Assembly: GCA_021464415.1 (NCBI GenBank) | Contig: CM038465.1 | Span: 80,882,919 to 80,946,918, forward strand | Source of the DNA: Lonicera japonica | Lineage: Eukaryota; Streptophyta; Magnoliopsida; Dipsacales; Caprifoliaceae | Reading direction: 5' to 3' | Length of the DNA stretch: 64,000 nucleotides | Shown here: positions 22,560 to 35,566 of the stretch, in pieces | How positions within the stretch are numbered: position 1 is the stretch's first letter | Layout of the letters: every line of letters begins with the position of its first letter | Program-made: the position numbers and the translations under genes | The notes under the pieces: model-generated | The model's database searches: none | What the model saw: the letters and a program-made list of their open reading frames with translations, nothing else | What the model was told of the DNA's origin: nothing

Positions 22560-24895
22560 TATAAATTTGTATGCTGCGGAGGTATTGCTTCTAATGGTTC
22601 ACTGTTTCTTATATATGTTTCTGATTTATTGCATATACAGGATCATGTTCATACCTTTACTATGAAAGATCTGATATTCCTTTTTCCAATATATTAATTT
22701 CATATGGATAGGTTCAAATTCTCTTTAAGTTTTTGAGACTCAGTTTTAGGTTGAACCCATATACTATTGAGTTATTGTATTAGTGGAGAGAAGGAAAAAA
22801 CACATTGCACATATTTCAAATAAAATAAAGGATGCTTACATCCGCAGTTTCTTTTGAACTATTTTTGTTGAATTTCTAACATAGATGTCACAGGGGGAAT
22901 AATTAAGCAACCGACATCCTTCCGGGCTCAAATTCTCAACATTTGGCTTAGTAATTTGTTTTCACCTTGATGTCAGTTGAGGAATCGTCTATGGACAAAT
23001 TAAGTAGAATGAAATAAAGCTTTCAATTACTATTTAATCAATCAGAATCAACAATAGATATGGTTACAAAAAAAAAATAGATATGGCCGGACCAATCAAT
23101 TTCAGTTATAAAATCCAGTGTCCAAATACATTATTGCAAGTGGGTGCTTGGAATATTTCTTGCATAAGCACCGGAAACTCTCTTTAATCAATATGAGATT
23201 GAAAGCTACTAGTTTTATGACTATCTTGAACAACGGAACATCTAAAGTTTTGAAGCTTATAAATATTCTATCCTCTCTTCTGAATTGACAACGAATTAAA
23301 CTATTTTAAGAGAAAAACTCTGTGCCATCTGTTGTAAAGGTGAGATGCTGTTAAAATGTATAGAAAACTATCTCTAACAGTAAAACATCAGGTTGTCCAA
23401 GAGTGGTTCACAGTTGAGGATTCAGTGGTTAATCTCAAATATTTCTATCCTAACTCATACATGTGCCAACATGCATTGAAGTTTTCAAGATGAGGCCATC
23501 AGAAAATGACTAGTCCAGATTAATCAGGCCCACTTTTGCCCAGTCCTTAAGTAAGCGAAAAATAGGCTAGAAACAAAAACACTAATCACTTCTTGAATAT
23601 AGCTCAATTTTGTGGTGCAAACTAATGAATAGTGATATGGCAGAAATGGTAGCAGTCAGAAGGATCCACTAAATCTAAATTCCACTTCAAATATTTGAGG
23701 CATTCAACTTGTAGCCTTAATAACCTATTGTTACACGATTTGAGGCACTAATTTGGCATTGCACTTGGAGTAGAAGTGATTTGGCTATAATTTACAAGCA
23801 AAAGTGTTCCTCTTGATTTAGCTGCAACTAGCAGACATATCTTGCTAAATGCATTTAATTTGCTACTTTTAATGTAGTATTTTGTGGGGATGAGACAATT
23901 TCGGAATCTGAGAACAGTAACAATTCTGGTACTAGAAGCGCAGGTTGTGATTATCAAAAACAAACAATTGAGTTTGGACAAAGGAACTTGTTTAATATTT
24001 ACCCACACACATAGCTAAGGAAAAAGCCAACTTTGTACTTTCCTTCTGTAGTCACAATTACTTGATCATGTCACTTTTATAATATTTGATCAGGTCTACC
24101 CAAGGCCAATTGTAAGATCTAATTGCCAGTCTTCTGAGGTTTTCTTAATGGAGATGTATGGTATTTGATAAGAAGCGTGGTCACACGCGTGCACACATAT
24201 ACAGAACATGATTGTCTTTGCTTGTAAACTAAATTGTTTTAAACAAACCAACCAACTTTTCACCTACATCTTCTACTGAATTCAATTTTTTGCTTTTCAA
24301 TTTACTTATTTGATTTGGAATGATTGAACCATCTGTTTCTTTTCCCAAAAAACCTGAATAGTTCTTGACCTGAAAGCAGTTCAATGATTGACTCTCGCAT
24401 TAAATATCTGACCTCACAACAGAACAATCACCGCCATCCACACAGCTTTTATCAATCTGTATTTAACTTTTTGTGAATATTAGTTGCAGCACTCGCACCG
24501 TCCTGGATATGGACCTCTGTATGAGTAATGTTTGAATTAGTCGCATGCTAATTCTTTTAACTCCCTCCTCAAATTGCCGTATAAGTTACCAAGGACCAGG
24601 AGAGGGAAATATGGAAACCAAAACAACCCAAATGATTTGTACTTAATCTATCACATATTTATGCTCAATCAATCAACAACAACAGGTAAATGTGGAGGCA
24701 AATTTGAACTCCATATCGAAATAGTTTAGTCATGAAACCATGTTAGTTCCGTTGCCCTTTTCTTGGCTATACAGAGGTATTATTACTCAAAATAGTCCAA
24801 AACACTAGCCATAATGGTGTATATAAATCTCTGAACCGACATTCTTACTGTATCTATTTTTTCCATTGGTTTTGAACAAAATTTGACAACTGCTG
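22560..24895. other. Intergenic/3' flank of the PADRE gene, no further gene supported
   Basis: Base composition is less AT-biased than most intergenic sequence here, but I see no protein match on either strand. The part next to 24896 must contain the 3' UTR of the PADRE gene on the - strand. An untranslated transcript is possible. Confidence 0.4.
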
Positions 24896-25722
24896 TTAGC
24901 TTGCAGCCTCGGAGATGCTCTGTAATGATGGGCGCCATGATTTTGATCTTGCTGCAGCTAAGTTTGTCGGTCCTGTCCTATGCCGGTGTCGTTCGTGTCT
25001 TGAAACCTGAATTTTTTTGTACAATCCGCTGGTAAGTAATCACAAATTAACATTAATATGATCTTATAATATTATTCTAACCGACATTTTCCTATTTGCC
25101 AAACATAATCTGAAAGTTCATACTTGAGAGTAGTATATATGTTTATACAAAACCCAAATTGGGCTAAAAAAGTTACCTGACTGGCCTGCTGCAATTCAGA
25201 GCTTTTTGCTTCTACTACGCAGCTTGAACTTTGCTTTTCCAGATCTGTCTGCAATGTCTCCCCTGACTCCTTCTTCTTCTTCTTCATCTTTGCGTACTTT
25301 TTCGCCTTCAACACCTTCATAACCTCTATAACAAGAGAAAGAAAGAAAGGAAGAAAGAAACAAACTCAGAACTTGACCACACCCAGTCATACATATATAC
25401 CTCTAATTTGGATTAACACAAGTAGCCATAAAGAAAAATACTACAAGTGCAGAGACTAACCTTGGGAGGTGACAAGTCGATAAGCGTGACCGAGAATAAG
25501 AGTATCGCTTGGCCGGAGAAGCTTAACACGTGTGAACCGAACACTCTTGCCGTCCGAATTCTCTTCACACTCAACGGGTAATGGAATTATAAGAGAAACG
25601 TAATGGCCTGGGTTCATTTTCATCACCTCACTAGCACTTACTGACCAGTACATCCTCTCTATCCTCCCATTTGGGTGTTGTATCACTAGTGCTGCTGCGT
25701 CTACAGCCTGGCAATTCCCCAT
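24896..25722 (-). CDS. PADRE (DUF4228) domain protein (3 exons, 173 aa)
   Basis: This is a plant-specific family whose members often respond to pathogens and abiotic stress; the biochemical role is unknown. The exons on the - strand are 25722-25461, 25325-25177 and 25006-24896 with GT-AG junctions, and all frames join. The start MGNCQA was chosen over an upstream in-frame Met at 25821 because MGNC is the family N-terminus. It suggests N-myristoylation of Gly2 and acylation of Cys4, hence membrane attachment. The conserved core runs AALVIQHPNGRIERMYWSVS, then ASEVMKMNPGHYVSLII and LLRPSDTLILGHAYRLVTSQ. Next come EVMKVLKAKKYAKMKKKKK (a lysine-rich stretch), a disordered Gln/Ser segment, and the family C-terminal motif RSKSWRPSLQSISEA. 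Length is typical. A G-box lies 373 bp upstream of the start codon. Confidence 0.93.
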
Positions 25723-25822
25723 CTGTCTGTCTGACTGTCTGTCTTGTAGATGAATATGAAGAAGAAAGAAGAAGAAGAAGAAAGATGAGGAAGAAAGAAG
25801 GAAGGAGAGTGAAGTAATCAAT

Positions 25823-28800
25823 CTCTCTTTCTGGCAGTACTCACCACCAACTTATGCTTCTACCAATTTAACCTCCTAAACATTTAACTCATTTTTATAC
25901 CTTACAGCAATTTGAAAAAAATAATTGCATTTACAATGGACGACAGTCGCACTAATTAATATAGTTATAATAATGACACTGTGATTAAGTATTCAATTAA
26001 TATATACATATAAATAAACACACACACACACAGACACACATATATTGCTTAAGGCAATGGCTGCCGGCAGCAATCCTCGAATCCTGGTTATATTGCCACG
26101 TGGCGAGACATCAACGGCCGGTCTTGGCCCGGGTCAAGATTTAAACTTGGGGATAGAGAAAATATTAATGTTTAAAATCTCAAAGACCAAAATACAATAA
26201 TGGTTAAACCAAATGAAAGCGTGCGCATGAGATTCCATTCCTCTTTATCCTGTTTGAAGGGGTTGCGTGGCTGGCTTTAGGCCTTTTTGGCTAAATTTCT
26301 AACCAATATGTAGGAGCTGTTTGGCTAAACTTGGCGTTTCTCTAGCTTATTGTTTTTCCGTTGTTCATAATTAGAATTAGCTCTCTCCGATCCGAATTGG
26401 AAAACTAATTCCCTTTTCTCAAAATACTCCGTTGACATGTTTTAAATTTTAATCAATCCCATCCAACATATATATATATAATATACTATACAAGCAAAGG
26501 CAATCAATTAATGAGTCATTTTCGTCCGGCCAAATAATTATAATTATAATTATGTAGCTAGCTATATGCATGTTAACTAATTGCTTCATGGGATTTGTTT
26601 AACATTAATTATATATATTAGCCACCCATCCATTGAAAACATTCTCCGTATTCTTTACATTTATGATATTAGCTAGAGAACATGGTTTCTCCAATGACAC
26701 GTTAAAAAATTGCCAATTTTCTCGCTGTTTGAAATACCCTTTTTGTACGTTGAAATATTGGATATCAAAGCTATCATCAGCCAAAACATGTAAATCTGTT
26801 ACAAAATTAATTATCCAACCACATGAGTTCCTTGTATATTGTTTTACATGAAAATAATTTGGCAAGTGGGGTTTTTAAATTACATTGAACAATAGATCGA
26901 ATATTAGACTGAACCAAGTTGTAATATGGAACGATATTGTTGAAAATATATATGCAAAACACCATTCAAGATACAAAATGGGAAAGTTTGAGCAGTGTTC
27001 ATGAAAAATTAGTTAAATTAAATTCATTCTAATATGTGTTCCATCAAGACTTCTTATTTATGATTCAGAGCTTAATCTTAGAATTACACAATTTGTTTCA
27101 TGCGAAATTAAAGAAAAACCAAAATCTTAATATTCTGAAACTAGCAGGTATTCTAGATGGCTTTATTTATTTGCAGGTCAAGCGTGAGTAGATGTATATT
27201 CAAATTTTATTAGTATGGTAATTACCATTTCTAATATAGAAGTATTTATGAGCGATTCAACTTCTTTCTTTACCTCGATCTCTGGTTATATTTTTTATTT
27301 GTGATGTCCGTGATTTATAATAGAGGAGCTCTCTCTCTCTCTCTCTCTGCCGTGCCATGCCATGCCATGTGTTTATTATCAACAGGTTGGGACCATTTGA
27401 GATCTTTTCACACTTGATCAATTATAGGCCAAAAATATTTGGTGGTGTATGCACCCATATATGTGTCTACTCTAGAAATATAAAATTAATTCAGTGATAA
27501 AGCACAAAAAATAAGAAGAACGTACACACAAGTATTATCCTTTAATTTATAAGAGAAAAGAAAAAAAATACCTAGAGGAAAACCAAAGTGCCTTTTCTCA
27601 TCACCGAGCTAAATATTGTTATGCCTTACAAGCATTTTAGCGAGCTTAAGTATGTTGAAATGTTTACTTTAACTGCTTCAATTCTTTTTTTCTCAGAAAA
27701 GTAATTTTTAAAATACCATTAAAGACAGGCTATACTATGTGTAATATTGATCCAATCCATAATATATATATTCTAGGGACAAACCTAGATCTTAAAAATA
27801 AATAAGCAATAACACATAAATTGTACGGGATTTTCAGATCATAAAATATTTCATTTTTTTTCTTGTACATATTTGCTGGGGTTTGAGCACAGATTAGGGT
27901 TTAATTAGTGAAAACATATAAGAAACTAGATCTTACTGGAAGAGAAGACTGTGACTATGGGTAATGTTTTTTTTTTTTTAACCTTAAACAACTTGAACTC
28001 CAAATGTGTTGAACATCTTACATGATTCACATGCGTTAAAAACAAATCTGATTAATTTCGGTCTTTGCAAGCCATGTGGAGATGTTGGGGATCTTGGATT
28101 CAAATATTAAATGATGAATGGACTATTTGTTGTTCAAACATGACCTATGTAGGGGAATACAACCATTATTATTAAATGAAGGGGCTCTTAACTTGTTTTG
28201 CCCATGGACTAGGCAACCTTTATTATTAAATGAAAATAGGCTCTTCACTTGTTAGGGCCATGGACTATAGTAATTAAACTTGGTAAAACAACACCGAATA
28301 CGATAACACGACATAAATTGACATGAAATTATAAGTTAATAGATAGAGTCTTAAGAGTTTTGAGTCGTATTGGTGCTGATCCGATAAAACACGATAAGTT
28401 AACGGGTCGAGTCAGGTAATATTCATTAACACAATAATAACCGTTAGAACCCGTTAATAATATACATATTTATATAATATTATATATGTACATGTATAAA
28501 TGTATCTTTTTTAGTATATATGTTTATAATCTGAATAAGTATTCATGCGTGTATTTGTTAATTCAGGGTGAACTTACAATATATACATGCATATAATATT
28601 ACATATACAAACATAGTTTTTATTATATATGTACTTAATGGTTCATATCGTGTAATTCAATCATTAAGCCCGAACAATACCCAAACTGACCCATTTCCAA
28701 GTCCAATGGCAACCTGCTCTTATTTTCTTTTTTGTTGATCTAATTTTTCGGTGTAGAGCGACTCATCTGCATACGCCCTCAATCGTAATTTTAGTATAAC

Positions 28801-30330
28801 TTTTGGTACTAAAAAATTTAAATTCCTGTATTTCTTGCACTGGCATTTTTATTTGCATATACTTGCTTGATGAATTATTGACTTATATATGGACCATTTT
28901 GAATATAAATATGATTTGTCCATGTATATATTGTACCCTTTGGGGGCAACACTTGTTAGGTCTTGAATGTTTGTACCTATAGCATTAAAACATTCTGAGT
29001 TCTAACTTTAAAAAAATCCAGTAGACTTAGCAAAATGGAGTTACGAGGGGGGGCATTATTTGTGTGGGGTTCTTGTTTTTTCCTCAAAGGATATGATTTT
29101 AAAGTTGCTTTCTCCACATTCTTCCCCTATGTTACAAACACAGGTATGAACCTCCTAGTATTTTAATTAATGTCTAAGTGGGAAAGAGTTTAATATGTTT
29201 TAGTGTTGATGATCTCAATGACAGTGAAGGAGAAAGAAAAATGTAGAGGAAGTTTGTGTTACTTGGACATGTTCATGAACAAAGACTTCAAGAAACATGT
29301 TTAATTTATATTGTTCTGCAATTAATAGTTCTGTTGGAATTGTTAAAATTAAAGTGAATGAACCTACAATTGTAGTAGTACTTGTGTCGTACAATTTCGT
29401 TTTGGGATTTTAAGATCAATCAGATCCTTTTCCAGTCCTTTTAATTGTATAATATTTCTAGTAGATCTCGGTCCTTCAGTTAGTGAACTAATTAATGAAG
29501 AATAATAATGTAACTAATTAGTTGATAGGTCTGATGTGATACATATATACACAAACTAAATCTGTTATGCGGATTGAAAATTTTGAAGATTCAATTTTGT
29601 TGTGCACAAAATCTTTTCATTTTTCAGGTAGGTGTTCATATAAACATTGATTATAAAGAGAGGCAATTATTAAGACAGAAACTTGAAAATGGAGTGATTG
29701 ACATGTACCAAATTTTTATTAGATTTTGCCTTGGGCTGTTGGTGAAATTTGACGAAAATAGATGCGGGCAAAAATAATTAATTATATTAAAGTAGTTGAA
29801 ACGTGCTATATGCAAAAGAAGATTTCGCCCCTTTAAGATAATATCTTGGTTCTCTGGCACAAAAGTATAATAAAATGATGATTATTAAGAGAAATATAAT
29901 TTATTATTTTTGATATAACACAAACACCACTTCACTTATTTATAGAATTATTGTTGCTTGGTTTCTCTCTATATTTCTCTTTTGGTGCATCCACTTAATC
30001 AAGAACCCAATTCCTATTTATATGTGTGGTTTAGTTGGTTAAATCAAAGGAGGTGAGCATTAGTAGTATTAATTATTTTCCTTGGAGATAGCACACTAAA
30101 TTCTAGAAGCGATATGTTGGATTTAAATGATAATTATCAAAACACTCGATTCTAGAAGTGACAAGTTATATTTAAATGATAATTATCGAAAGAATTAATG
30201 AGTTCGAATTTAAATGATAATTATCAAACGAATTTTCATAAAAAATAAAATTCAATATAAACCATAAATTCATTCATTCATTTTGTATTTTAAAATATAA
30301 AATATACAATAGGGGCTAGATCGACTTTCT
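25823..30330. other. Intergenic region, microsatellites and one diffuse repeat, no gene
   Basis: The first part is the PADRE promoter. A CT dinucleotide run lies at about 27331-27348, followed by CCATG repeats. Segment 28260-28700 contains text such as ACACGATAAGTTAACGGGTC and CCGTTAGAACCCGTTAAT, a style common in plant dispersed repeats, but I cannot assign a class. Reading frames of 70-86 codons on both strands near 26605-26865 are mirror images without recognisable motifs. Confidence 0.4.
26095..26104. promoter_or_regulatory. Perfect palindromic G-box/ABRE core upstream of the PADRE gene
   Basis: GCCACGTGGC is a full palindrome around CACGTG, the binding core of bZIP and bHLH factors and of abscisic-acid response elements. 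It is 373 bp upstream of the PADRE start codon, a normal promoter distance. Stress induction is an inference from family and motif. Confidence 0.5.
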
Positions 30331-30380
30331 CAACGAAGGGGTAAAACATAATTGTTAAGCAGTGGTCCTAACAAAATGAT

Positions 30381-30650
30381 ATGGGAGTTTCTCAACGTCT
30401 TCCAACTATTATTGAGTGTGATAAGCGGAGTACTATTCAAATTGCCCACAATGATGATTTTCATGAACAAACAAAACATATCGAAATTGACTGTTATTTT
30501 ATTCGTCAACACGTGTCCAGCAATTCTATCCGCCTTATCTCAATCTCCTCCGACGATCAACTAGCCAACATTTTCACTAAAATTTATCTATCAGATCGCT
30601 TTCAAGTTTTGATCTCCAAACTCAAGATGGTTTCTCATTTACCACCTTGA
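30381..30650 (+). pseudogene. Second Copia RNase H C-terminal fragment (89 codons, open)
   Basis: The frame reads TIIECDKRSTIQIAHNDDFH, then EQTKHIEIDCYFIRQH, SISSDDQLANIFTK and FQVLISKLKMVSHLPP, ending at a TGA. This is the C-terminus of a Ty1/Copia polyprotein from a different family than the fragment at 22129. It is truncated upstream; nothing recognisable precedes it. Confidence 0.85.
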
Positions 30651-30800
30651 GTTTGAGGGAGGGTGTTAAGAAATAGTTCCTAACAATAATATATGACTAG
30701 CAACTAATGTATTTTTTCCGTCATAAATTAACTTTATATTATTAGGAACTAATTAACTCCATTTGACCATTATGTTAAAGGCAAAATTTATCCTCTATAT
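30651..30800 (+). mobile_element. Copia polypurine tract and partial 3' LTR
   Basis: GAGGGAGGG at 30655-30663 is a polypurine tract, followed by TGTTAAGAAATAGTTCC at 30664, the start of an LTR. The LTR end is not clear, so the right limit is a guess. No 5' LTR copy was recognised. Confidence 0.5.
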
Positions 30801-33037
30801 AATAAGTTTTAAGATTTTAAAAATTGGTAGGGCCAACGAGGCTGATTATTATATTTGATAGAAAAACTTTGTAGATGATCGATCGATGAAGGCTTCAATA
30901 AAAATATAAATTTAAGTATGTAAGTAGTACATAGATAATTTTATAGTTTCTACCAACACGAGAAAAAAAGAGAAGAAAAGGGGATCCGAAAGCATATATA
31001 TATATATATATATTAATAATTATGCAACTAGAATTAGCTTCGAAACCCAAGAAAGAGTTTTACTTATGTACATATATAGTTAAATAAATAAAATAAAACC
31101 CAATAATAATATAAAATAATTAATTTATTGGATGCCACAAGGGATCGGAACTCTTTTAAGGATAAATAACATTCATCGATCATTATAATTCAAAGCGCGC
31201 AAAATTAAATGATCAAAGGGAGTCGGCCAATATTCGATCTATTATTATATAATAATAATATTATTATAAGAATAAGAATGAAGCAGATGCACATTTAATG
31301 ATCCACGTACGTACAAAGTAGACGATGCAGCTAGCTAGCATCGCCTTAATTAATTAATTTTGCTTTTATTATATTAGTGAACGTACCTTTTCTTTTTCTT
31401 TTTTCTAGGGTATATATATATATATATATATAGCCCTTCCACTCGATCCTTTTACAAGTCTATATATATATATATTACGTGACAAAAATTCAAAAAATCT
31501 TGGCATCAACCTTTAGGCGTTGAGCTCGAGAGATTAACTACTTAATTACGAATACCCAAATAATTAATATGTAAGTTGTACACAGTTTAAACAATTAATC
31601 TGCAGCTCGCAGACGAATCTTTCTTTTATGAAGTTTGTGATTTTTATTTTCTTTTGACTTTATTGAATTATTGCTTGTTATGAGATGTATTGGATGGAAC
31701 AGATTTTTGCAAAGAGCTAATTGAAAATGTGCAAATAATCTCTAAAGAAAAAGAAAATTTGAAAAAGGATAAAGAGGAGAAGTGAGAATTCAATTCATAA
31801 AAGTTGAAATGACATATAAGTAAGTGAATTGTTTTAATGATAAATTAGATATTCACACGGGTTTCAAAACTCATGTCTTGAATCTCATTTGCGACAAGTG
31901 TATAATTACTCTCCCTCTCTTAATAAAATTAGATTTTTGTACACACGCAATGTGTGTACGATATAAATATAAGTTATATAAATAAAATAAATTAAAATAA
32001 TAATAACTGACTCCGTGATTGAAATGTCACTTGCAAGGATTCAAACTTTATTACTTAAATTATGATAATAATTTTTTTGTGATATTAAAAGTATGATTGG
32101 GCAAAATTGAAAGATCAAAAAAACAATGTCAAAAGTAAACAAATTACTTTATGGCTTTATATAATAATAATAGATAGTGTAAATTTATTCAAAAAATGAC
32201 AAGCATTGAATTATTTGATTTTCATCTCGCCACATAGCAAATTTATCAATTATGCAAACATTGAGCATTTTGTACGAGAACAAAACAATAGGATGCAACA
32301 TTTGCACGTGCAACTTGTCTGACAAACGCTTGAACAAAGCAAAAACTATCCAATGTTTTTTTACATGGCCAAATGCATGTGATCGAGGTGAAAAACAAAG
32401 GAAAAGAAGAGAAGATTTGAACTTTATTTTAACTTTGAAATGCACGAAAAGTGATACTTACTTTTCATTTTCCATGCAATATTTTTACGTGAAATAATAG
32501 CTCTTTGTCCCCTTTAATTGATTGAATTATTGGGTAGGTCAGGCGTGGGCATAGACAAAAAGGTCATCTTAAAGATGGGGATTTGCATGGAATCTTAATT
32601 CTCTGGTTAATATAGGGGATTCAATATTTAATTTTTTCGCAAGATTTTATATATATATTTCCGAACACAAACATAAAATTATTTGTTCTTTTAGAAATTT
32701 AGGATCCTTCGCTGCATTAGAACTTGCTTCTAACATAGTCGAGTTTCATGCGCCCTTTTTAACCACGCTTAATGAATTAAAAATAATTGAAAATAGTTCC
32801 ATTTTGATTGGGAAGGAAACCATAATTTAATGTTGGAATGGGTAAAAATTTGTCAAAACTGAACCTTGATCTTATTAAGATTTATATGTTGCATGTATAA
32901 CAAAAAGTTGTCATATAAAGTACACTTCTTTCGTCTCAACTCTAAATTAAGTGCTCATTTGATTTAAGTTCATTCCTATAATCCAAAATAAGAATTTCAC
33001 ATGGAAAGTTTGAACTTTATGATTCAACTTCTTGACA
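30801..33037. other. Intergenic region, no gene
   Basis: AT microsatellites lie at about 30995-31013, 31410-31432 and 31461-31475. A short perfect inverted repeat GATGCAGCTAGCTAGCATC is at about 31323-31341. A lone Stowaway-like terminus (CTTTCGTCTCAACTCTAAAT) lies near 32928. No coding sequence is supported. Confidence 0.45.
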
Positions 33038-33682
33038 TCTATATTATAAGGGAAGGAAATGTCACATCATCCAATTATTTAATCAATGGCTTAGATTTGT
33101 CCTAAAAAATACACATAAAATGTTAGCCTTTGGATATGAATTTTTTTCCTAAGAACATCACATCACCACACTAATGGCTAAGATTTATTTACAAACAACA
33201 CACAAAATTTGAACCCTTAGATGTACTTTTAGGATATCAAACCAAAAAATTCAATATTTGTTTATCTCTCTTTATATTATATCAATCTACTCTCTCCCCC
33301 ACTTTTCTCTCTTATTAAATTTTTTAAAAAAATTAACTTTAAAGACAAAAACTAAAAATTATTAAAATATTCATATTTAAAATTTATTAATCCACACCTA
33401 TCTATATTATAAGGAAAGGAAACATCACATCACCAAATTATTTAATCAATGGGATGATGTGACCTTTCCTTCCCTTATAATATAGATAGGTTGTATCTAC
33501 AGTTTTTTTAATATATGTTTTGGATTGCACGCTATTTAGATATTATGTATTTTTTGGTCAATCTAACTGTTAATTTTTTTTACACTGCCACCCCGTTCGG
33601 TACGGGCAATACCTAGGGGTCTCTTTATTTGTATTTAATATTTTTTTATTTCACCGTGCCGGACGGCACGGGCAATACCTAG
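33038..33682 (+). mobile_element. Non-autonomous Helitron with a nested second copy
   Basis: The element begins TCTATATTATAAGGGAAGG directly after a host A (33037). It ends with a GC-rich hairpin CCGTGCCGGACGGCACGG, then GCAATACCTAG, directly before a host T (33683). These are the classic Helitron rules: insertion between A and T, 5' TC, 3' hairpin and CTRR. A second 5' end (TCTATATTATAAGGAAAGG) lies at 33401 and a second 3' end (CGGTACGGGCAATACCTAG) finishes at 33616. An inverted copy of the 5' end occupies about 33454-33486 (CTTCCCTTATAATATAGATA). No Rep/helicase coding sequence is present. Confidence 0.8.
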
Positions 33683-33865
33683 TTAACTATAAAAGACTCT
33701 AGTGTAAATTTATTAATTTAGAATTTCATGAACAAAACAAAACATGAATCAACCGGGCACTTATAGCTCTTGTTTGACTTCAATCTTTTAAGGGCACTTT
33801 AATTTCAAAGCAATCATTAGTTAAAAATAAATTTTGATCTATTGTGAGATTTGATACATATTATA

Positions 33866-34423
33866 TGCGTTAGAATATATTATTATATATTATGTTTAAG
33901 TATTGTATTATGTTTCTTTTTTTCTATCATTGTACATAACTCTATAAATAGGGTCATCATCTATCAATACAAAGAGTCTCTTTATTCTCTTTTCAACATG
34001 GTATAAGTAGGATTACAAGTCCTCCTTACAAACCAACCCTAACCTCCATTACGCCATTAAACCTAGAAACCCGAAGCTTACAAAATCAAAATTCAAACTA
34101 CTTAGCCTTGTGCTAAACTTACAAACCATCAATTATGAACCTCCTTACCTTCTTTACCTCGAATTCGGAGCTTAACTCAAACAAATCATCCAAACAAATC
34201 TCAACTGTTTACTAAATTAAAAATCCTAATCCGTACTACCCGAAACCCAAATCTGAGCCCACCACACTAATCGTTTGCCCTAGACGATTGTGTTGCCTAA
34301 CAAATCGCCTCAATCGGACTTGATACGTTCTCTCACGTGCCGCCGCAAGTAACTGTTGGTGTTCATAGCTTCAATTGCACATATTTAAACCTACAAGAGT
34401 CTTTCTTTATTCTCTTTTCAACA
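33866..34423 (+). mobile_element. Small non-coding LTR element, TRIM-like or deletion derivative
   Basis: An LTR of about 133 bp (33866-33998) contains CTATAAATAGGG (TATA-type) and ends CTTTATTCTCTTTTCAACA. It is followed at once by TGGTATAAGTAG, a degraded form of the initiator-Met tRNA binding site TGGTATCAGAGC. A second copy of the LTR end (TCTTTATTCTCTTTTCAACA, one base different upstream) lies at about 34392-34423. The roughly 390 bp between them has no coding sequence. This suits a terminal-repeat retrotransposon in miniature or an internally deleted Copia element. The second LTR lacks its 5' part, and no clear 5-bp target duplication was found. Confidence 0.6.
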
Positions 34424-35037
34424 ATATGACCCAAAAAAACAAATTAAACTCGCATTATTTAGTCCAAAAAAAGAATACTAAACTTGTAATTTGGAATAAC
34501 GAGATGATGGAGTATTTTTACTGTTACAAAGATAACAAAAAAATTGAGGATAGAGGGCAATTAAACCTTTTGTAGGTGTCTAGGACTTGTGCTGAAAAAG
34601 CTGGAAGGGTATATGGATAAATTTGTTGAGAGGGGACATTAGTTAAATATAAAATTATGTTCTTCATAACATCAAATAATATTACAAAGACAATGGAAAT
34701 TTTAGGAGGGGCCATGGCTTTCCTCAAAATGCATGTAGTTTCAGACTGAGATGTATTATATCTTCAGATGTATTACATATCTAGCTAGTCTTAACTAGTG
34801 ATAAAATAGACAAAGTCTAAATTCATCAAAAAAAAAAGTTTAATTTTAAATCATTAATTCGTGGAAGAAGAAAAATTAGAATGAGAAGTTTGAATAATTT
34901 ATTTATAATTTTATATATAACCAAAGACATGCATTGTTAAAAATTAAAATTGAACTCAATTAATCCGGTGATGAACCCATTTCAAATTAAATTAGTTATA
35001 ATTAATCACAGATAGTTTTGTTAGAATTGGACCATTA

Positions 35038-35566
35038 GGATGTGTTTGATTGGCAATATTTTTCATGGAAAATGAGCATTTTCCATTTGATTTGACAACT
35101 GAAGGTCTTTGATTGGTTTTTTTAATAAGCAATTCAATACCTACTTTTGGCTCACACATGTGCATTTTCAAGGTAATTGAGGAAAATATTTTCTTTGGAG
35201 GAGGTGGTTTTTTGTTTTCCATGATTGGGCACGGTTCACGAGACAAGATTTTTACCATTTTTTACATTAAAAATGTCATAATTTAAAATATAAAATTCAA
35301 AATAATATAAAAATTTAATATTTAAAATATATTAATCAAGATCAATTAAAAAAGATCCATCATGACTATATAATTATGTAAAAAAAATACCAATAATTTT
35401 TTTTACATTAAAAATGCCATAATACAACCAATATTTTTCGGGTAGAAAATTAAGACAATCAAACACACTACACTACATTTTTCATACAACTCAATTCTAG
35501 ACAATTTAATTGTCGATAACTTATTTTCTTTTCATACAAATTTCACGCTTGCAATTAAACGCATTC
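35038..35566 (+). mobile_element. PIF/Harbinger MITE, family A copy 1 (529 bp)
   Basis: It is flanked by TTA at 35035-35037 and 35567-35569. The ends are GGATGTGTTTGATTG and, on the complement, GAATGCGTTTAATTG. The inner part holds GATTTGACAACT, CACACATGTGCATTTTCAAG and the module ATCAAGATCAATTAAAAAAG (35335). It matches the element at 52577-53107 in inverse orientation over most of its length. It has no coding sequence; the 88-codon frame inside is incidental. Confidence 0.8.

Noticed and set aside
25007..25032. Alternative exon 3 acceptor for the PADRE gene (CCAG at about 25030)
   Set aside because: It adds 22 bases and breaks the frame of the conserved SKSWRPSLQSISEA end.
25456..25821. 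121-codon frame with an N-terminal extension (Phe/Ser-rich) to the PADRE protein
   Set aside because: The extension before MGNCQA is low in complexity (TTC and TCT repeats of the 5' leader). The family starts at MGNC.
26605..26865. 86-codon frame on the - strand and its + strand mirror
   Set aside because: No motif, splice context or codon pattern distinguishes them from chance.
28260..28700. Named transposon class for the ACGGGTC/CCCGTTAA-rich segment
   Set aside because: The text looks repetitive, but no termini or target duplication could be seen.
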